Shown here: piece by piece, positions 1 through 8,889 of the stretch
Numbering within the stretch: position 1 is the stretch's first letter
How the letters are laid out: every line of letters begins with the position of its first letter
Source of the DNA: CAZEWZ01 sp964516765
GTDB lineage: Bacteria; Bacteroidota; Bacteroidia; Flavobacteriales; UBA7430
Assembly (NCBI GenBank): GCA_964516765.1
Contig: CAZEWZ010000020.1
Coordinates: forward strand, 1 to 33,800
Length of the DNA: 33,800 nucleotides
Direction of reading: 5' to 3'
The notes under the pieces: generated by a model
What the model was told of the DNA's origin: nothing
The model's input: only the letters and a program-made list of their open reading frames with translations
The model's database searches: none
Translations under genes and position numbers: made by a program

Positions 1-2
1 AT

Positions 3-1622
3 GACATACCAGATTACGGATGTATTTATGTAGATGGCTTTGGCCCTTTCAATGATGAATTCAATGGAGATTTATGTTCTTCATATGGTGGAACACCTTG
101 TGAACTAGCTACTGTGCCATGTCCTAGTCTGGATTTTAATACTATAAACACAGGAACAAATATGACATTATTTTTCCCATCCGCCGGACTATCTAATGGA
201 ACTAATGTTGGTGTGTATAATACTGATGGTATGTGTGTTGGTACTGGTCAAATATCCAATGATGCTGTTCAAATTGCTGTATGGGGATCAGAAGAAGGAG
301 CTAATAATGGTGCTTTTGATGGTGAGACTCTTTCAGTGATGGCTCAAAATGATGTAGGTGTTTATGAATCTGATGTTACATTTACATATACATTAAATGC
401 AATTGAAGTTGTACAAAATCCAGTATTTGAATTTTCTTGTTCAGGTAACTCTATTTCAGGTTGTATGGATGGAACTGCATTTAACTTCAACCCTGATGCA
501 GTCTTTGACGATGGTTCTTGTATCTCTATTAACGAAGGATGTATGGACGGACATTATTTAGAATATGACGAATCTGCTAATATTAATAATTTAGACTTTT
601 GTATTACTTGGATTTTAGATGGATGTACTGATGCTACCGCAATTAATTTTAATTCATCTGCAAATCAAGATGACGGATCGTGTATTCCTGTAATTTTTGG
701 TTGTATGTATCAAACAGCATGTAACTATGACGAAGCGGCCCATCAAGACAATGGTTCTTGTGAATTTTCAGAAGAAGGTTTCGATTGTGATGGTAACTGT
801 ACTTCAGGAGAACTATTAACTATGTATGATTCATGGGGAGATGGATGGAATGGTGCAGCTTTGACAATAAATGGAGTTGATTATACATTAGATTCGGATT
901 TTTCAGGTACAGCTTGTGTAGATATCGACGCATGTGTAGTTATGTCATGGACTCCAGGTGCATATGATGATGAAACATTATGGTCATTTTCAGGTCAAGA
1001 AGGCTCTGGTGGATCTGATCCATCAAGCTTTGGTGATTGTATAACTGGATGTACGGATTCTAATTCTCTACAATATGATGAGACTGCTGAGCTAGATGAT
1101 GGTTCATGTATTCAAACTTGGAATGAGCTTGCATTATCTTTACAAACTCAATTAGATAACTTTGAATGTAATGAAGTATCACCAATCTTAATTGATATAG
1201 TGTATGGATGGAATATTTTAGGATATACTCTTCCTTATCCCCAAGATGTTGCTGCAACTATTGCTGATATTGTTGATGTTGTTACTATTGTGAAAAATAA
1301 TGATGCACAAATTTACTGGCCAGAGTTTATGTTCAATGGGATTGGAGACTTAATACCAGGACAAGGGTATCAAATCAAAACTGAAGCTGCTATTAGTCAA
1401 TACCAATGGCCAGACGTTAGTGGAGAGAGATTGGAAATGATTCCTACAGTCCCTCAATGGGCGATTGATATGGAGGTTGACATTCATCCTAATGATATTC
1501 GAACACTTGCAAAAGTTGTCAACATGTTAGGACAGGAAGTTAATGTAGCAGATCAATTCTCCGGAGAAGTTCTATTATACTTGTACAATGACGGAACTGT
1601 AGAAAAGAAAATTGTAGAATAA
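3..1622 (+). CDS. T9SS-exported cysteine-rich repeat protein, 3' part
   Basis: The frame is open to the left edge (no stop from base 3), so the gene starts outside the window; a GTG at 114 is only an internal codon. Seen: five copies of a 21-22 residue cysteine-rich unit of the form GCxDxxAxNYxxxAxxDDGSC at 459-521, 537-602 (degenerate, ends NNLDFC), 621-683, 699-761 and 1047-1109. Between units 4 and 5 lies a 'CDGNC' linker and a segment with MYDSWGDGWNG. The last 160 residues contain GWNILGY and NGIGDLIPGQGYQIK, then a C-terminal stretch (VVNMLGQEVN...GEVLLYLYNDGTVEKKIVE) that resembles a T9SS type A sorting domain. Such repeats are common in large secreted proteins of marine Bacteroidetes; the function is unknown, adhesion or surface display is inference. 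A strong terminator follows directly. Confidence 0.85.
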   Translation, partial: DIPDYGCIYVDGFGPFNDEFNGDLCSSYGGTPCELATVPCPSLDFNTINTGTNMTLFFPSAGLSNGTNVGVYNTDGMCVGTGQISNDAVQIAVWGSEEGANNGAFDGETLSVMAQNDVGVYESDVTFTYTLNAIEVVQNPVFEFSCSGNSISGCMDGTAFNFNPDAVFDDGSCISINEGCMDGHYLEYDESANINNLDFCITWILDGCTDATAINFNSSANQDDGSCIPVIFGCMYQTACNYDEAAHQDNGSCEFSEEGFDCDGNCTSGELLTMYDSWGDGWNGAALTINGVDYTLDSDFSGTACVDIDACVVMSWTPGAYDDETLWSFSGQEGSGGSDPSSFGDCITGCTDSNSLQYDETAELDDGSCIQTWNELALSLQTQLDNFECNEVSPILIDIVYGWNILGYTLPYPQDVAATIADIVDVVTIVKNNDAQIYWPEFMFNGIGDLIPGQGYQIKTEAAISQYQWPDVSGERLEMIPTVPQWAIDMEVDIHPNDIRTLAKVVNMLGQEVNVADQFSGEVLLYLYNDGTVEKKIVE

Positions 1623-1640
1623 TTTTATTTAATTAATTTA

Positions 1641-1670
1641 AAAAAAGCCACCCAATGGGTGGCTTTTTTT
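1641..1670 (+). terminator. Rho-independent terminator after the repeat protein
   Basis: Perfect hairpin GCCACCC-AAT-GGGTGGC flanked by A6 on the left and T7 on the right, 19 bases after the stop of the repeat-protein gene. The A and T flanks make it potentially active on both strands. Confidence 0.93.
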
Positions 1671-1685
1671 GTCTGATATATTAAA

Positions 1686-1715
1686 TTGCTCCTGGTTATA
1701 AGATTATTATATTTG
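1686..1715 (+). promoter_or_regulatory. Bacteroidetes-type promoter for the DUF4199/glycosyltransferase operon
   Basis: TTG at 1686-1688, a 19-base spacer, then TATATTTG at 1708-1715. This matches the Bacteroidetes sigma factor consensus (TTG / TAnnTTTG) with ordinary spacing, and lies just after a terminator and 22 bases before the ATG at 1738. It is the best complete promoter in the window. Confidence 0.7.
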
Positions 1716-1737
1716 TTAAATTAAATAATTAAATCAT

Positions 1738-2271
1738 ATGTCTGAAGAATTAAAACAATACATACTTAAGAGTGGATTTTTATTAGGTATTATTTACATT
1801 TTTATTGATGTTTATAAATATATTGGAGGTGCAGAGTTTTTTCTTAATTATTATCTAGCATTTGCTTCTATTGCACTTTCTATAATTTTTCCAATTTATT
1901 ATAGTATTCAGTTCAGAAAATCAATAGGGGGTTTTATTGACTTTAGAACAGCGTTTAGCTCATGTACTGGAATACTTATAGCAGCAGGATTTATACATTT
2001 AGTTTTTCAGATTTTACTATTTAATTTGATTGACACACAATTTGCAACTGCACTATTGGATGAAACTATTAATATGTCAGTTCAGCAATTGGAGGCTTTT
2101 GGCATGAGTGAATCTGAGATTGAGCAAACGATTGAATCTATGGAAGACAGTTCTAGTTATAATCCAATGAATATGCTAAAAGGTTTTGGTTTTATGGTAG
2201 TTTGTTACACCCTTTTTGGGCTAATAGTTGCTTCCTTTATTAAGAAAGAGAAATCTATTTTTTCAAACTAA
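1738..2271 (+). CDS. DUF4199-family integral membrane protein
   Basis: 177 residues with about four hydrophobic segments (roughly residues 11-30, 38-58, 78-103 and 145-167) and a polar, Glu/Ser-rich loop between the third and fourth (ESEIEQTIESMEDSSS). Layout and length match the DUF4199 family of Bacteroidetes inner-membrane proteins; no biochemical function is known. It is first in an operon with two glycosyltransferases, the next start lying 4 bases beyond its stop. A link to surface glycan assembly is inferred from that position. Confidence 0.8.
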   Translation: MSEELKQYILKSGFLLGIIYIFIDVYKYIGGAEFFLNYYLAFASIALSIIFPIYYSIQFRKSIGGFIDFRTAFSSCTGILIAAGFIHLVFQILLFNLIDTQFATALLDETINMSVQQLEAFGMSESEIEQTIESMEDSSSYNPMNMLKGFGFMVVCYTLFGLIVASFIKKEKSIFSN

Positions 2272-2275
2272 TAAG

Positions 2276-3229
2276 ATGGAGAAAATTCAATTATCTATAT
2301 GTATTCCTCTTTTTAATGAGGTCGAATCCATTAACGAGCTTCATACATGGATTGTAAAAGTAATGAAGAAAAATGCTTTTAGCTACGAGATTTTATTTGT
2401 TGATGACGGAAGTACGGACGACTCTTGGTCAATAATACACGAGTTAAGTGAGAAATTCCCTGAGGTAAAAGGAATTAAATTTCGACGAAATTATGGAAAG
2501 TCTGCTGGGCTATTTGTAGCATTTGAAGCAGCTAAGGGAGATGTGGTGATTACTATGGATGCTGATTTACAAGATAGTCCTGAAGAAATACCAGCGCTTT
2601 ACCAGATGATTAAACATGAGAATTATCACTTGGTTTCAGGATATAAAGAAAAAAGATTTGACCCATTAAGTAAGACTATTCCTACAAAGCTTTTTAATTG
2701 GGCTACCCGAAAAATGTCTGGTATAAATTTAAAAGATTTTAATTGTGGCTTAAAAGCCTATCACCACAAAGTAGTTAAGTCAATAGAAGTTTATGGCGAA
2801 ATGCATAGATATATACCAGTATTAGCAAAATGGTCGGGTTTTGATAATATTGGGCAGAAAATAGTTCAACACCAAGAACGTAAATATGGTGTAACAAAGT
2901 TTGGATTAGAGCGATTTGTGAATGGTTTTTTGGATCTTCTTACAGTTATGTTTATGTCTAAATTTGGCAAAAAACCTATGCATCTTTTTGGATTACTTGG
3001 TGTTATTTTTTTTGTTATTGGCTTTGGAATTGCAGCTTATTTGATTTTTGCCAAAATGTTTTGGCAGATATATAATATGACTGATAGACCTATTTTTTAC
3101 TTTTGTATATTATCTATGATAATAGGTGTACAGCTATTTATGACGGGTTTTATCGCTGAATTAGTTGGCCGTTCCAACACAGAGCGTAATAGCTATATTA
3201 TTGAAGATAGACTGAACTCAGAGTCTTGA
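2276..3229 (+). CDS. Polyprenyl-phosphate glycosyltransferase-like GT2 (DPM1/GtrB type)
   Basis: 317 residues from the ATG at 2276; a longer in-frame start would lie inside the upstream gene and add a non-family N-terminus. GT-A fold motifs are clear: SICIPLFNE at the start, FVDDGSTDDS with D43/D44, and MDADLQD with the DxD pair at 95-97. A conserved NYGKSAGL lies between them. The C-terminus has two membrane helices (about 236-260 and 274-299), as in GtrB/ArnC-type enzymes that load a sugar on undecaprenyl phosphate. Expected role: transfer of a nucleotide sugar to a lipid carrier at the inner membrane; the sugar is not predictable. The stop overlaps the next start by four bases (TTGA). Confidence 0.88.
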   Translation: MEKIQLSICIPLFNEVESINELHTWIVKVMKKNAFSYEILFVDDGSTDDSWSIIHELSEKFPEVKGIKFRRNYGKSAGLFVAFEAAKGDVVITMDADLQDSPEEIPALYQMIKHENYHLVSGYKEKRFDPLSKTIPTKLFNWATRKMSGINLKDFNCGLKAYHHKVVKSIEVYGEMHRYIPVLAKWSGFDNIGQKIVQHQERKYGVTKFGLERFVNGFLDLLTVMFMSKFGKKPMHLFGLLGVIFFVIGFGIAAYLIFAKMFWQIYNMTDRPIFYFCILSMIIGVQLFMTGFIAELVGRSNTERNSYIIEDRLNSES

Positions 3230-4347
3230 AAAAGAAAAAAATCATACTAGTTGGGCCAGCTTTTCCATTAAGAGGAGGGATTTCAGACAGTAATCACTCA
3301 CTTGCTATTGCCCTAAGGTCATTAGGGCATGAAGTGAAATTATTATCATTTTCTTTTCAATATCCCAATTTTCTATTTCCTGGTAAATCACAGTTTGACA
3401 TCAATGGAATGAATCCTAAACTAGATATTTCAAGTTCAATAAATTCTATCAATCCCTTATCTTGGATCAAAAATGCACTATGGTTAAGAAAACAGAATCC
3501 GGATTTAATCATTACTAGATTTTGGTTGCCTTTTATGGCTCTTAGTTTAGGTTCTATTCTTCGATGGTCAGGTCTTAAAAAGAGTATTCCACTTATTGCC
3601 CTGTGCGACAACGTTATTCCCCACGAAAAAAGAGCAGGAGATTATTTGCTAACCAATTATTTTTTAAAAGCCAATAATCGATTCTTGGTTATGTCTAAAT
3701 CTGTGAGAGAAGATATCCTCTCTTTTGTTACAAATACAGAAATACATATCCATCCACATCCTGTTTACGACCAGTTCGGTTCTTTATTGGATAAAAACGA
3801 GGCTATTAAATATTTAGACTTAGATCTCGAGAAAAAATATATTCTATTCTTCGGTTTTATTAGGAAGTACAAAGGGCTTGATTTACTTCTGGACGCTATG
3901 GTTGATATTTCCGACCAAGTCCACTTGATTGTTGCTGGCGAGTTCTATGAGGAAGAATCTGATTTTACTCAACAAGCACAGTTCCTCGGAATCACGGAAA
4001 GAGTTCATTTTTTTTCAGAATTTATTCCCCAAGATCAAGTCAATTTATATTTTTCAGCTTGTGATATTGTCGTTCAACCTTATAGAAGTGCTACTCAAAG
4101 TGGGGTTGCACAAATAGCATACCATTTTAATAAGCCAATTTTAGTAACTCGAGTTGGTGGATTACCCGAAATTGTTCCCGACCAAAAAGTTGGTTATGTA
4201 GTCGATGTAGATTCAAAGGCTATTTCAGAGGCTTTAAAAGATTTTTATGAGTCTGAAAAAGAAGAATATTTTATTTCAAATGTCCGTGAAGAAAAGAAAA
4301 AATATTCTTGGATAAGCATGGCAAAAAAAATGCTTGAAGTAATTTAA
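3226..4347 (+). CDS. GT4-family (GT-B fold) glycosyltransferase
   Basis: 373 residues. The N-terminus has a GT-B donor/acceptor motif (LVGPAFPLRGGISDSN) and the C-terminal half has the GT4 signature region (VVQPYRSATQSGVAQIAY, then VTRVGGLPEIV with the conserved Glu). The start is a TTG at 3226 overlapping the upstream TGA, chosen because it gives a complete N-terminal strand and no ATG is near. It is translationally coupled to the GT2 gene, so both probably act on the same glycan. The acceptor is unknown. No terminator hairpin is obvious after it. Confidence 0.86.
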   Translation: MKKKKIILVGPAFPLRGGISDSNHSLAIALRSLGHEVKLLSFSFQYPNFLFPGKSQFDINGMNPKLDISSSINSINPLSWIKNALWLRKQNPDLIITRFWLPFMALSLGSILRWSGLKKSIPLIALCDNVIPHEKRAGDYLLTNYFLKANNRFLVMSKSVREDILSFVTNTEIHIHPHPVYDQFGSLLDKNEAIKYLDLDLEKKYILFFGFIRKYKGLDLLLDAMVDISDQVHLIVAGEFYEEESDFTQQAQFLGITERVHFFSEFIPQDQVNLYFSACDIVVQPYRSATQSGVAQIAYHFNKPILVTRVGGLPEIVPDQKVGYVVDVDSKAISEALKDFYESEKEEYFISNVREEKKKYSWISMAKKMLEVI

Positions 4348-4404
4348 TTAACATATATAAGTATTTATAAGTAACGTAATTATAATTTCACTAAAATTAA
4401 TAAT

Positions 4405-7400
4405 ATGAATAAAAATATATTTTTCTTTCTTTTTCAACTTTTCCCTTTTTTTATTCTTGCCCAAGACCAATCTATGACTACTAAGGTCAATTCATATCTT
4501 CAGTCTCACCTTACCGAACTTGAATTACAGCAGTCTGATATTAATGACTATAAAATTTATAGAGAATACGTGAGTAAAAAATCTATGGTTACTCATGTTT
4601 TTCTTCAACAACAAATAAATGGTATTCCTATACATCATGCAGAAATTCGTTTGCACTGGAGTGAAGATATGGGATGGTTATTAACACAAAACACTTTTGT
4701 TAAAGAACTATCTCAAAAAAAAATTTCCTCTTCTATAGGCATGAATCATACATTGGCTATAAAGTCTGCTTGTTCTGCCCTAAATATAAAGTATACTAAA
4801 CCTAATCGATTAGCCAAAAATGTCCGGCATATTTCTCTTTATAAGGCTGACTTTTCTCGTGATCCTATTCCTATCATGTCCTCCATTTTTATTCAAGATA
4901 ATCAACTTAAAAGGGTGTATGATCTCACGATTTATGAAAGTGATGGATCAAACTGTTGGAATGTTCTGATTGATCAGCAGACAGGAGAATTATTAAGAAA
5001 ATATAATTGGGTTAAACACTGCTCATTTAATTCAGAGATTTCATGTACTCACATTAACCATGATACCCAAACTACCCGAGATGAATTTTCCTTTATTAAA
5101 TCTTCTGGTGCACTTTATAATGTTTTTGCAATTCCTATAGAAAGTCCATCTCATGGGGAGAGAACAATTGAAGTAGATCCATATAATATCTTAGCTTCTC
5201 CTTACGGGTGGCATGACACTAACGGGCAAAATGGAGCAGAATTTTCTATTACCAGAGGGAATAATGTTCATGCATATGCTGATTTAAATGATGTTGGGTT
5301 TTCACAAGGAGATGAGCCTAATGGTGGTAATGATTTGATTTTTGATTTCCCTTTTGATCCTTTAACCGAACCTGATCAAAATTTGGATGCTGCTACTGTC
5401 AATTTATTTTATATGTCAAATATGATGCATGATGTCTGGTATCATTACGGATTCGATCCTCAAGCAGGTAATTTTCAGTCTAATAACTATGGTGAAGGCG
5501 GACTTTCAGGAGACTATGTGTTTGCCGAAGCTCAAGACTCAAGTGGAGTTGCAACAAATATTGCTTTAAATAATGCTAATTTTTATACTCCAAATGATGG
5601 AAATAATCCCGTTATGCAAATGTATATATGGAACAAGCCTGAAAATCCCTTTGATTTATTTACAGTAAATCAGCCTGAGATACTAACTGGTAACTATGAA
5701 GTTAGTCCCACCACCGATTGGGCGGGAATAATTACCTCTGAGCCGATTAATGGACTAATCGAATTGGTTGATGATGGGTCTAGTTGGCCCACAGAAGGTT
5801 GTGGAGATTTGATTAATGATTTAACAGGTAAGATTGCTCTAATTAGCAGAGGAACTTGTGAATTTGGATTAAAAACATTGAATGCAGAAAATGCAGGGGC
5901 TATTGCTGTAATTATTTATAATAATGTCGGAGGTATAATTTCTATGGCTGCAGGTGCGGATGGATCTGTTGTAACTATTCCATCGGTTTTTATGGGTAAA
6001 TTAGATGGAGAATTACTTAGAGATTATTTACAAGACGACGGAATCATAGATGCTACTTTTGTAAATAATTCACCTCCAGGACCAGATTTTTTAGATGGAG
6101 ATTTCGATAATGGGATAATTGCTCATGAATATGGTCATGGAATTTCTACTCGATTAACGGGTTCCAACTGTCTCTATGGAGACGAGCAAGCTGGAGAAGG
6201 TTGGAGTGACTTCTTTGCTTTAATGATGACCAACAAAATTGATGACTTCGCGGAAGAGCCCCATGGTATTGGAACTTATGTTTCTGCAGAGCAAAATGAT
6301 GGAAGAGGTATTCGCTCCTATCCATACAGTAGAGATATGAATATTAATCCATTGACCTATGATGATATCATCACAGAATCTGTTCCTCATGGAGTAGGTT
6401 CTGTGTGGACAACAATATTGTGGGATTTATTCTGGAATTTTGTCGATGTTTATGGGTATGACGAAGATATATATAATGGCGTAGGAGGAAACAATATGGT
6501 CATGCAGCTTGTAATTGATGGTCTCAAATTGCAGCCCTGTCAATCAAATTTTACTAATTTGAGAGATGGTATTTTAGTAGCGGATGAATTATTATATGAC
6601 GCTCAAAATAAATGTCTTATTTGGGAGACTTTTGCTAGAAGGGGTTTAGGAATTAGTGCGAACGGAGGCTCTGCTGATAGTCGTGGAGATGGAACTGAAT
6701 CTTTTGATAATCTCCCAGAATGTATTAAAACATTAAAAATTCAAAAAAGCACAATGTTAAACGCGAATGCTGGAGATGATCTTGCTTATACATTGTCGGT
6801 TCAAAATCATACTGAAGGAACAATTCTTTCAGTGGTCATTTTAGATACGCTTCAATCAGGAGTTTCCTTCATACCAGAATCTTCTTCCTGTAACGCCTCC
6901 ATAGATCAGTATATATTGACATTTAATTTAGGAAGTATGTCCTCTGGTCAAACTATAAATTGTAATTATTCTGTATCAGTAGACGAAAATTTATTTTCTA
7001 CAGTATTATTTGAAGATGATATGGAAGATGGCGACAATTATTGGATTACCCTTTCAGATGAAGGTTTTGTTTGGGAGTTAGATGCACCTGAATCTTACAG
7101 CGGCGAGGAAGCATGGTTTGCCGCAGATTTAGAGGAAAGATACCAGGCATTACTCGAATTAGAACCCTTTTTTGTTGAAGGTGAAAATCCTACCTTAAGT
7201 TTTTGGCATAAGTATTTAACTGAGCCAGGAATGGATGGCGGATATATTTCTATTTCCACAGATGAGGTAAACTTTGAAGATCTTGGGCCACAAATTATTA
7301 GAGGTCATTATCGAGGAGTTTCACAGGGTCCTCCCCCTTTGGGTGGTAAAAACTCTTTTTGGGGAGATAGTGATGGATTTATTAATACACTAGTAGACTT

Positions 7401-7887
7401 GAATCCCTATATGGGAGAAACTGTAACGTTAAGATTCACATTTGTTACTGACGAAGGAAATAATGAAGTAGATCAAGTCGAAGGCTGGACCATTGACGAT
7501 GTTCGAATTATTGATCGATATGAAATTGAAAATACTGCTTGCGTATATGGTGAAATCCCAGTCCATTATGCTTGTGATAAAATTCAAGATGGTGGTACAA
7601 TAATTTATGATGATTACGGTCTCTCAAGTGCGTCTGAATTAAGAGAATCTTGGGTTCAAGTCTTTCCGAATCCAGCTAATGAAAGTATATCTATTAGAAC
7701 TTCTTCTGATTGGACTAAACAGACAACTATTACCATTTATAATATACAAGGAAAGTTGATTGAACAATTTTATATAACAGATATGCAGACCAATCTATCA
7801 TCAGAAATATATTCTGATGGACTTTATTTCATTAAAATAAGTGACGGATTTCAGCAAATCATGAAAAAATTTACCGTAATTCATTAG
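4405..7887 (+). CDS. Secreted M36 (fungalysin-like) zinc metalloprotease with PA domain and T9SS tail
   Basis: 1160 residues. A signal peptide (about 1-20, ending FILAQ) is followed by an FTP-like propeptide region (HVFLQQQINGIPIHHAEIRL). The M36 catalytic domain holds HEYGH at 574-578, with H574 and H578 as zinc ligands and E575 as catalytic base, and GEGWSDF at 597-603, with E598 as likely third ligand. A PA (protease-associated) domain of about 100 residues (approx. 450-550) sits inside the catalytic region ahead of HEYGH. After it come a DUF11-like segment (about 779-860), a MAM/jelly-roll-like segment (about 868-1045) and a T9SS type A sorting domain from about 1082 (VFPNPANESISI). Role: extracellular or surface peptide degradation after T9SS export. 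All catalytic residues are present. Confidence 0.93.
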   Translation: MNKNIFFFLFQLFPFFILAQDQSMTTKVNSYLQSHLTELELQQSDINDYKIYREYVSKKSMVTHVFLQQQINGIPIHHAEIRLHWSEDMGWLLTQNTFVKELSQKKISSSIGMNHTLAIKSACSALNIKYTKPNRLAKNVRHISLYKADFSRDPIPIMSSIFIQDNQLKRVYDLTIYESDGSNCWNVLIDQQTGELLRKYNWVKHCSFNSEISCTHINHDTQTTRDEFSFIKSSGALYNVFAIPIESPSHGERTIEVDPYNILASPYGWHDTNGQNGAEFSITRGNNVHAYADLNDVGFSQGDEPNGGNDLIFDFPFDPLTEPDQNLDAATVNLFYMSNMMHDVWYHYGFDPQAGNFQSNNYGEGGLSGDYVFAEAQDSSGVATNIALNNANFYTPNDGNNPVMQMYIWNKPENPFDLFTVNQPEILTGNYEVSPTTDWAGIITSEPINGLIELVDDGSSWPTEGCGDLINDLTGKIALISRGTCEFGLKTLNAENAGAIAVIIYNNVGGIISMAAGADGSVVTIPSVFMGKLDGELLRDYLQDDGIIDATFVNNSPPGPDFLDGDFDNGIIAHEYGHGISTRLTGSNCLYGDEQAGEGWSDFFALMMTNKIDDFAEEPHGIGTYVSAEQNDGRGIRSYPYSRDMNINPLTYDDIITESVPHGVGSVWTTILWDLFWNFVDVYGYDEDIYNGVGGNNMVMQLVIDGLKLQPCQSNFTNLRDGILVADELLYDAQNKCLIWETFARRGLGISANGGSADSRGDGTESFDNLPECIKTLKIQKSTMLNANAGDDLAYTLSVQNHTEGTILSVVILDTLQSGVSFIPESSSCNASIDQYILTFNLGSMSSGQTINCNYSVSVDENLFSTVLFEDDMEDGDNYWITLSDEGFVWELDAPESYSGEEAWFAADLEERYQALLELEPFFVEGENPTLSFWHKYLTEPGMDGGYISISTDEVNFEDLGPQIIRGHYRGVSQGPPPLGGKNSFWGDSDGFINTLVDLNPYMGETVTLRFTFVTDEGNNEVDQVEGWTIDDVRIIDRYEIENTACVYGEIPVHYACDKIQDGGTIIYDDYGLSSASELRESWVQVFPNPANESISIRTSSDWTKQTTITIYNIQGKLIEQFYITDMQTNLSSEIYSDGLYFIKISDGFQQIMKKFTVIH

Positions 7888-7932
7888 TAGCTTTGAAGCT
7901 ATATTTTCACCTTAGCTGTAAGGTGTTACACC
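7888..7932 (+). repeat. Overlapping inverted repeats between protease and MORN gene
   Basis: TAGCTT-TG-AAGCTA (7888-7901) follows at the protease stop. Then CACCTTA-GCTG-TAAGGTG (7908-7925) shares bases with TGTAA-GGTG-TTACA (7917-7930) and GGTG-TTA-CACC (7922-7932). The last three cannot form at once. No long T-run follows any of them, so a simple terminator is not supported. Confidence 0.5.
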
Positions 7933-7947
7933 AATAAAATTTAAATT

Positions 7948-8625
7948 ATGATTCATTTATGCTGTCTGTCAATGTTATATTTCTTTTTGAGTTTTTCTTT
8001 GGTAGCTCAAAACTTTACTGATTCAAACGGATTTAGACAAGGGAAATGGGCCAAAGATTATCCTTGGGGTACTCCTAGGTTTGAAGGAACTTTTGAAGAC
8101 GATAAAGAAGTGGGTTTGTTTCGATTTTACGATCAGAACGGAAAATTAATTTCTCAAAGAGAATATCAATATCCGGGTGGGATATCAGATGCAATTTTAT
8201 TTCTACCAAGCGGGGGGTTGGAAGCAAAAGGTAAATATCAGAATAAAAATAAAATTGGAAAATGGGAATACTATAATGTTAGGGGATTACTCGTTTCTAC
8301 TGAATTTTATGAGGATGGACTTAAACAGGGGTTAGAATTAGTTTTTTATCCAGATAGTTTGATTGCTGAGAAATTAAATTGGAAGGATGGAAAAAAGAAT
8401 GGAGCTTGGGAAGAATATGATTCCTCGGGTAATATTGATTTGGAAGCCAATTATGCTAATAACAAGTTAAATGGAAGATATTTTCGTTATTACCCATCGG
8501 GTAGATTAAGAATTGAAGGGAGTTACAAAATGGGTTTAAAACATGGGGTGTGGAACTATTATAATCCCAATGAATCTCTTGATAAAAGAGAAATTTATGA
8601 ACTTGATGATTTATTGTCTGAATAA
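7948..8625 (+). CDS. MORN-repeat (YwqK-like) exported protein
   Basis: 225 residues. The hydrophobic N-terminus (about 1-22, ending SLVAQ) is probably a signal peptide. The remainder is about six MORN_2-type repeats with the pattern G-x-W-x-x-Y-x-x-x-G-x-L (GKWEYYNVRGLL, GAWEEYDSSGNI, GRYFRYYPSGRL, GVWNYYNPNESL). Such proteins are often auto-labelled 'YwqK family antitoxin' in databases, but nothing here suggests a toxin-antitoxin pair. A periplasmic or surface scaffold role is more plausible, though unproven. It lies 60 bases after the M36 protease. Confidence 0.82.
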   Translation: MIHLCCLSMLYFFLSFSLVAQNFTDSNGFRQGKWAKDYPWGTPRFEGTFEDDKEVGLFRFYDQNGKLISQREYQYPGGISDAILFLPSGGLEAKGKYQNKNKIGKWEYYNVRGLLVSTEFYEDGLKQGLELVFYPDSLIAEKLNWKDGKKNGAWEEYDSSGNIDLEANYANNKLNGRYFRYYPSGRLRIEGSYKMGLKHGVWNYYNPNESLDKREIYELDDLLSE

Positions 8626-8889
8626 AAATAAAACAGATTTTAAATTCTATGCGTTGTAATAAACTTTTATTGTTAATACCTTATTTTAATTTTTTTGTAA
8701 AAAACGATTTTTTTGTTTTTTATTAGAGATCGATAAATTATTTCCTACAAATTTAAGCTCTTAGTCAACATAATGTGTTCTATTAAAACAACACATACTA
8801 ATATGATTAGAATAGCATGTATCTCTAATCTAGATCAAGCTACTCACTAACAATCAAAATAATTTTGAATTTTACTGAACCTTATTGAA
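8626..8889. other. 264-base AT-rich intergenic region with nested inverted repeats
   Basis: No credible gene. ATTAGAGAT (8722-8730) is perfectly complementary to ATCTCTAAT (8821-8829). Between them are ATGTGTT/AACACAT (8773-8779 with 8790-8796, 10-base loop) and CTAAT-ATG-ATTAG (8798-8810). A TAATTTTG box at 8860-8867 is a weak promoter candidate for the next gene, without a clear upstream TTG. Confidence 0.4.

Noticed and set aside
1060..1257. Antisense frames inside long genes (also at 3357-3611, 20875-21207, 22831-23171, 29323-29700 and others)
   Set aside because: They mirror well-supported genes on the other strand, show no family motifs, and have compositions expected of shadows.
7948..8625. 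Toxin-antitoxin system suggested by the YwqK label of MORN proteins
   Set aside because: There is no toxin-like partner; the protein has a signal peptide and follows a secreted protease.
8649..8726. 25-codon plus-strand frame (MRCNKLLLLIPYF...)
   Set aside because: Very short, dominated by Phe/Leu/Val from T-rich DNA, no start signal; chance is sufficient.
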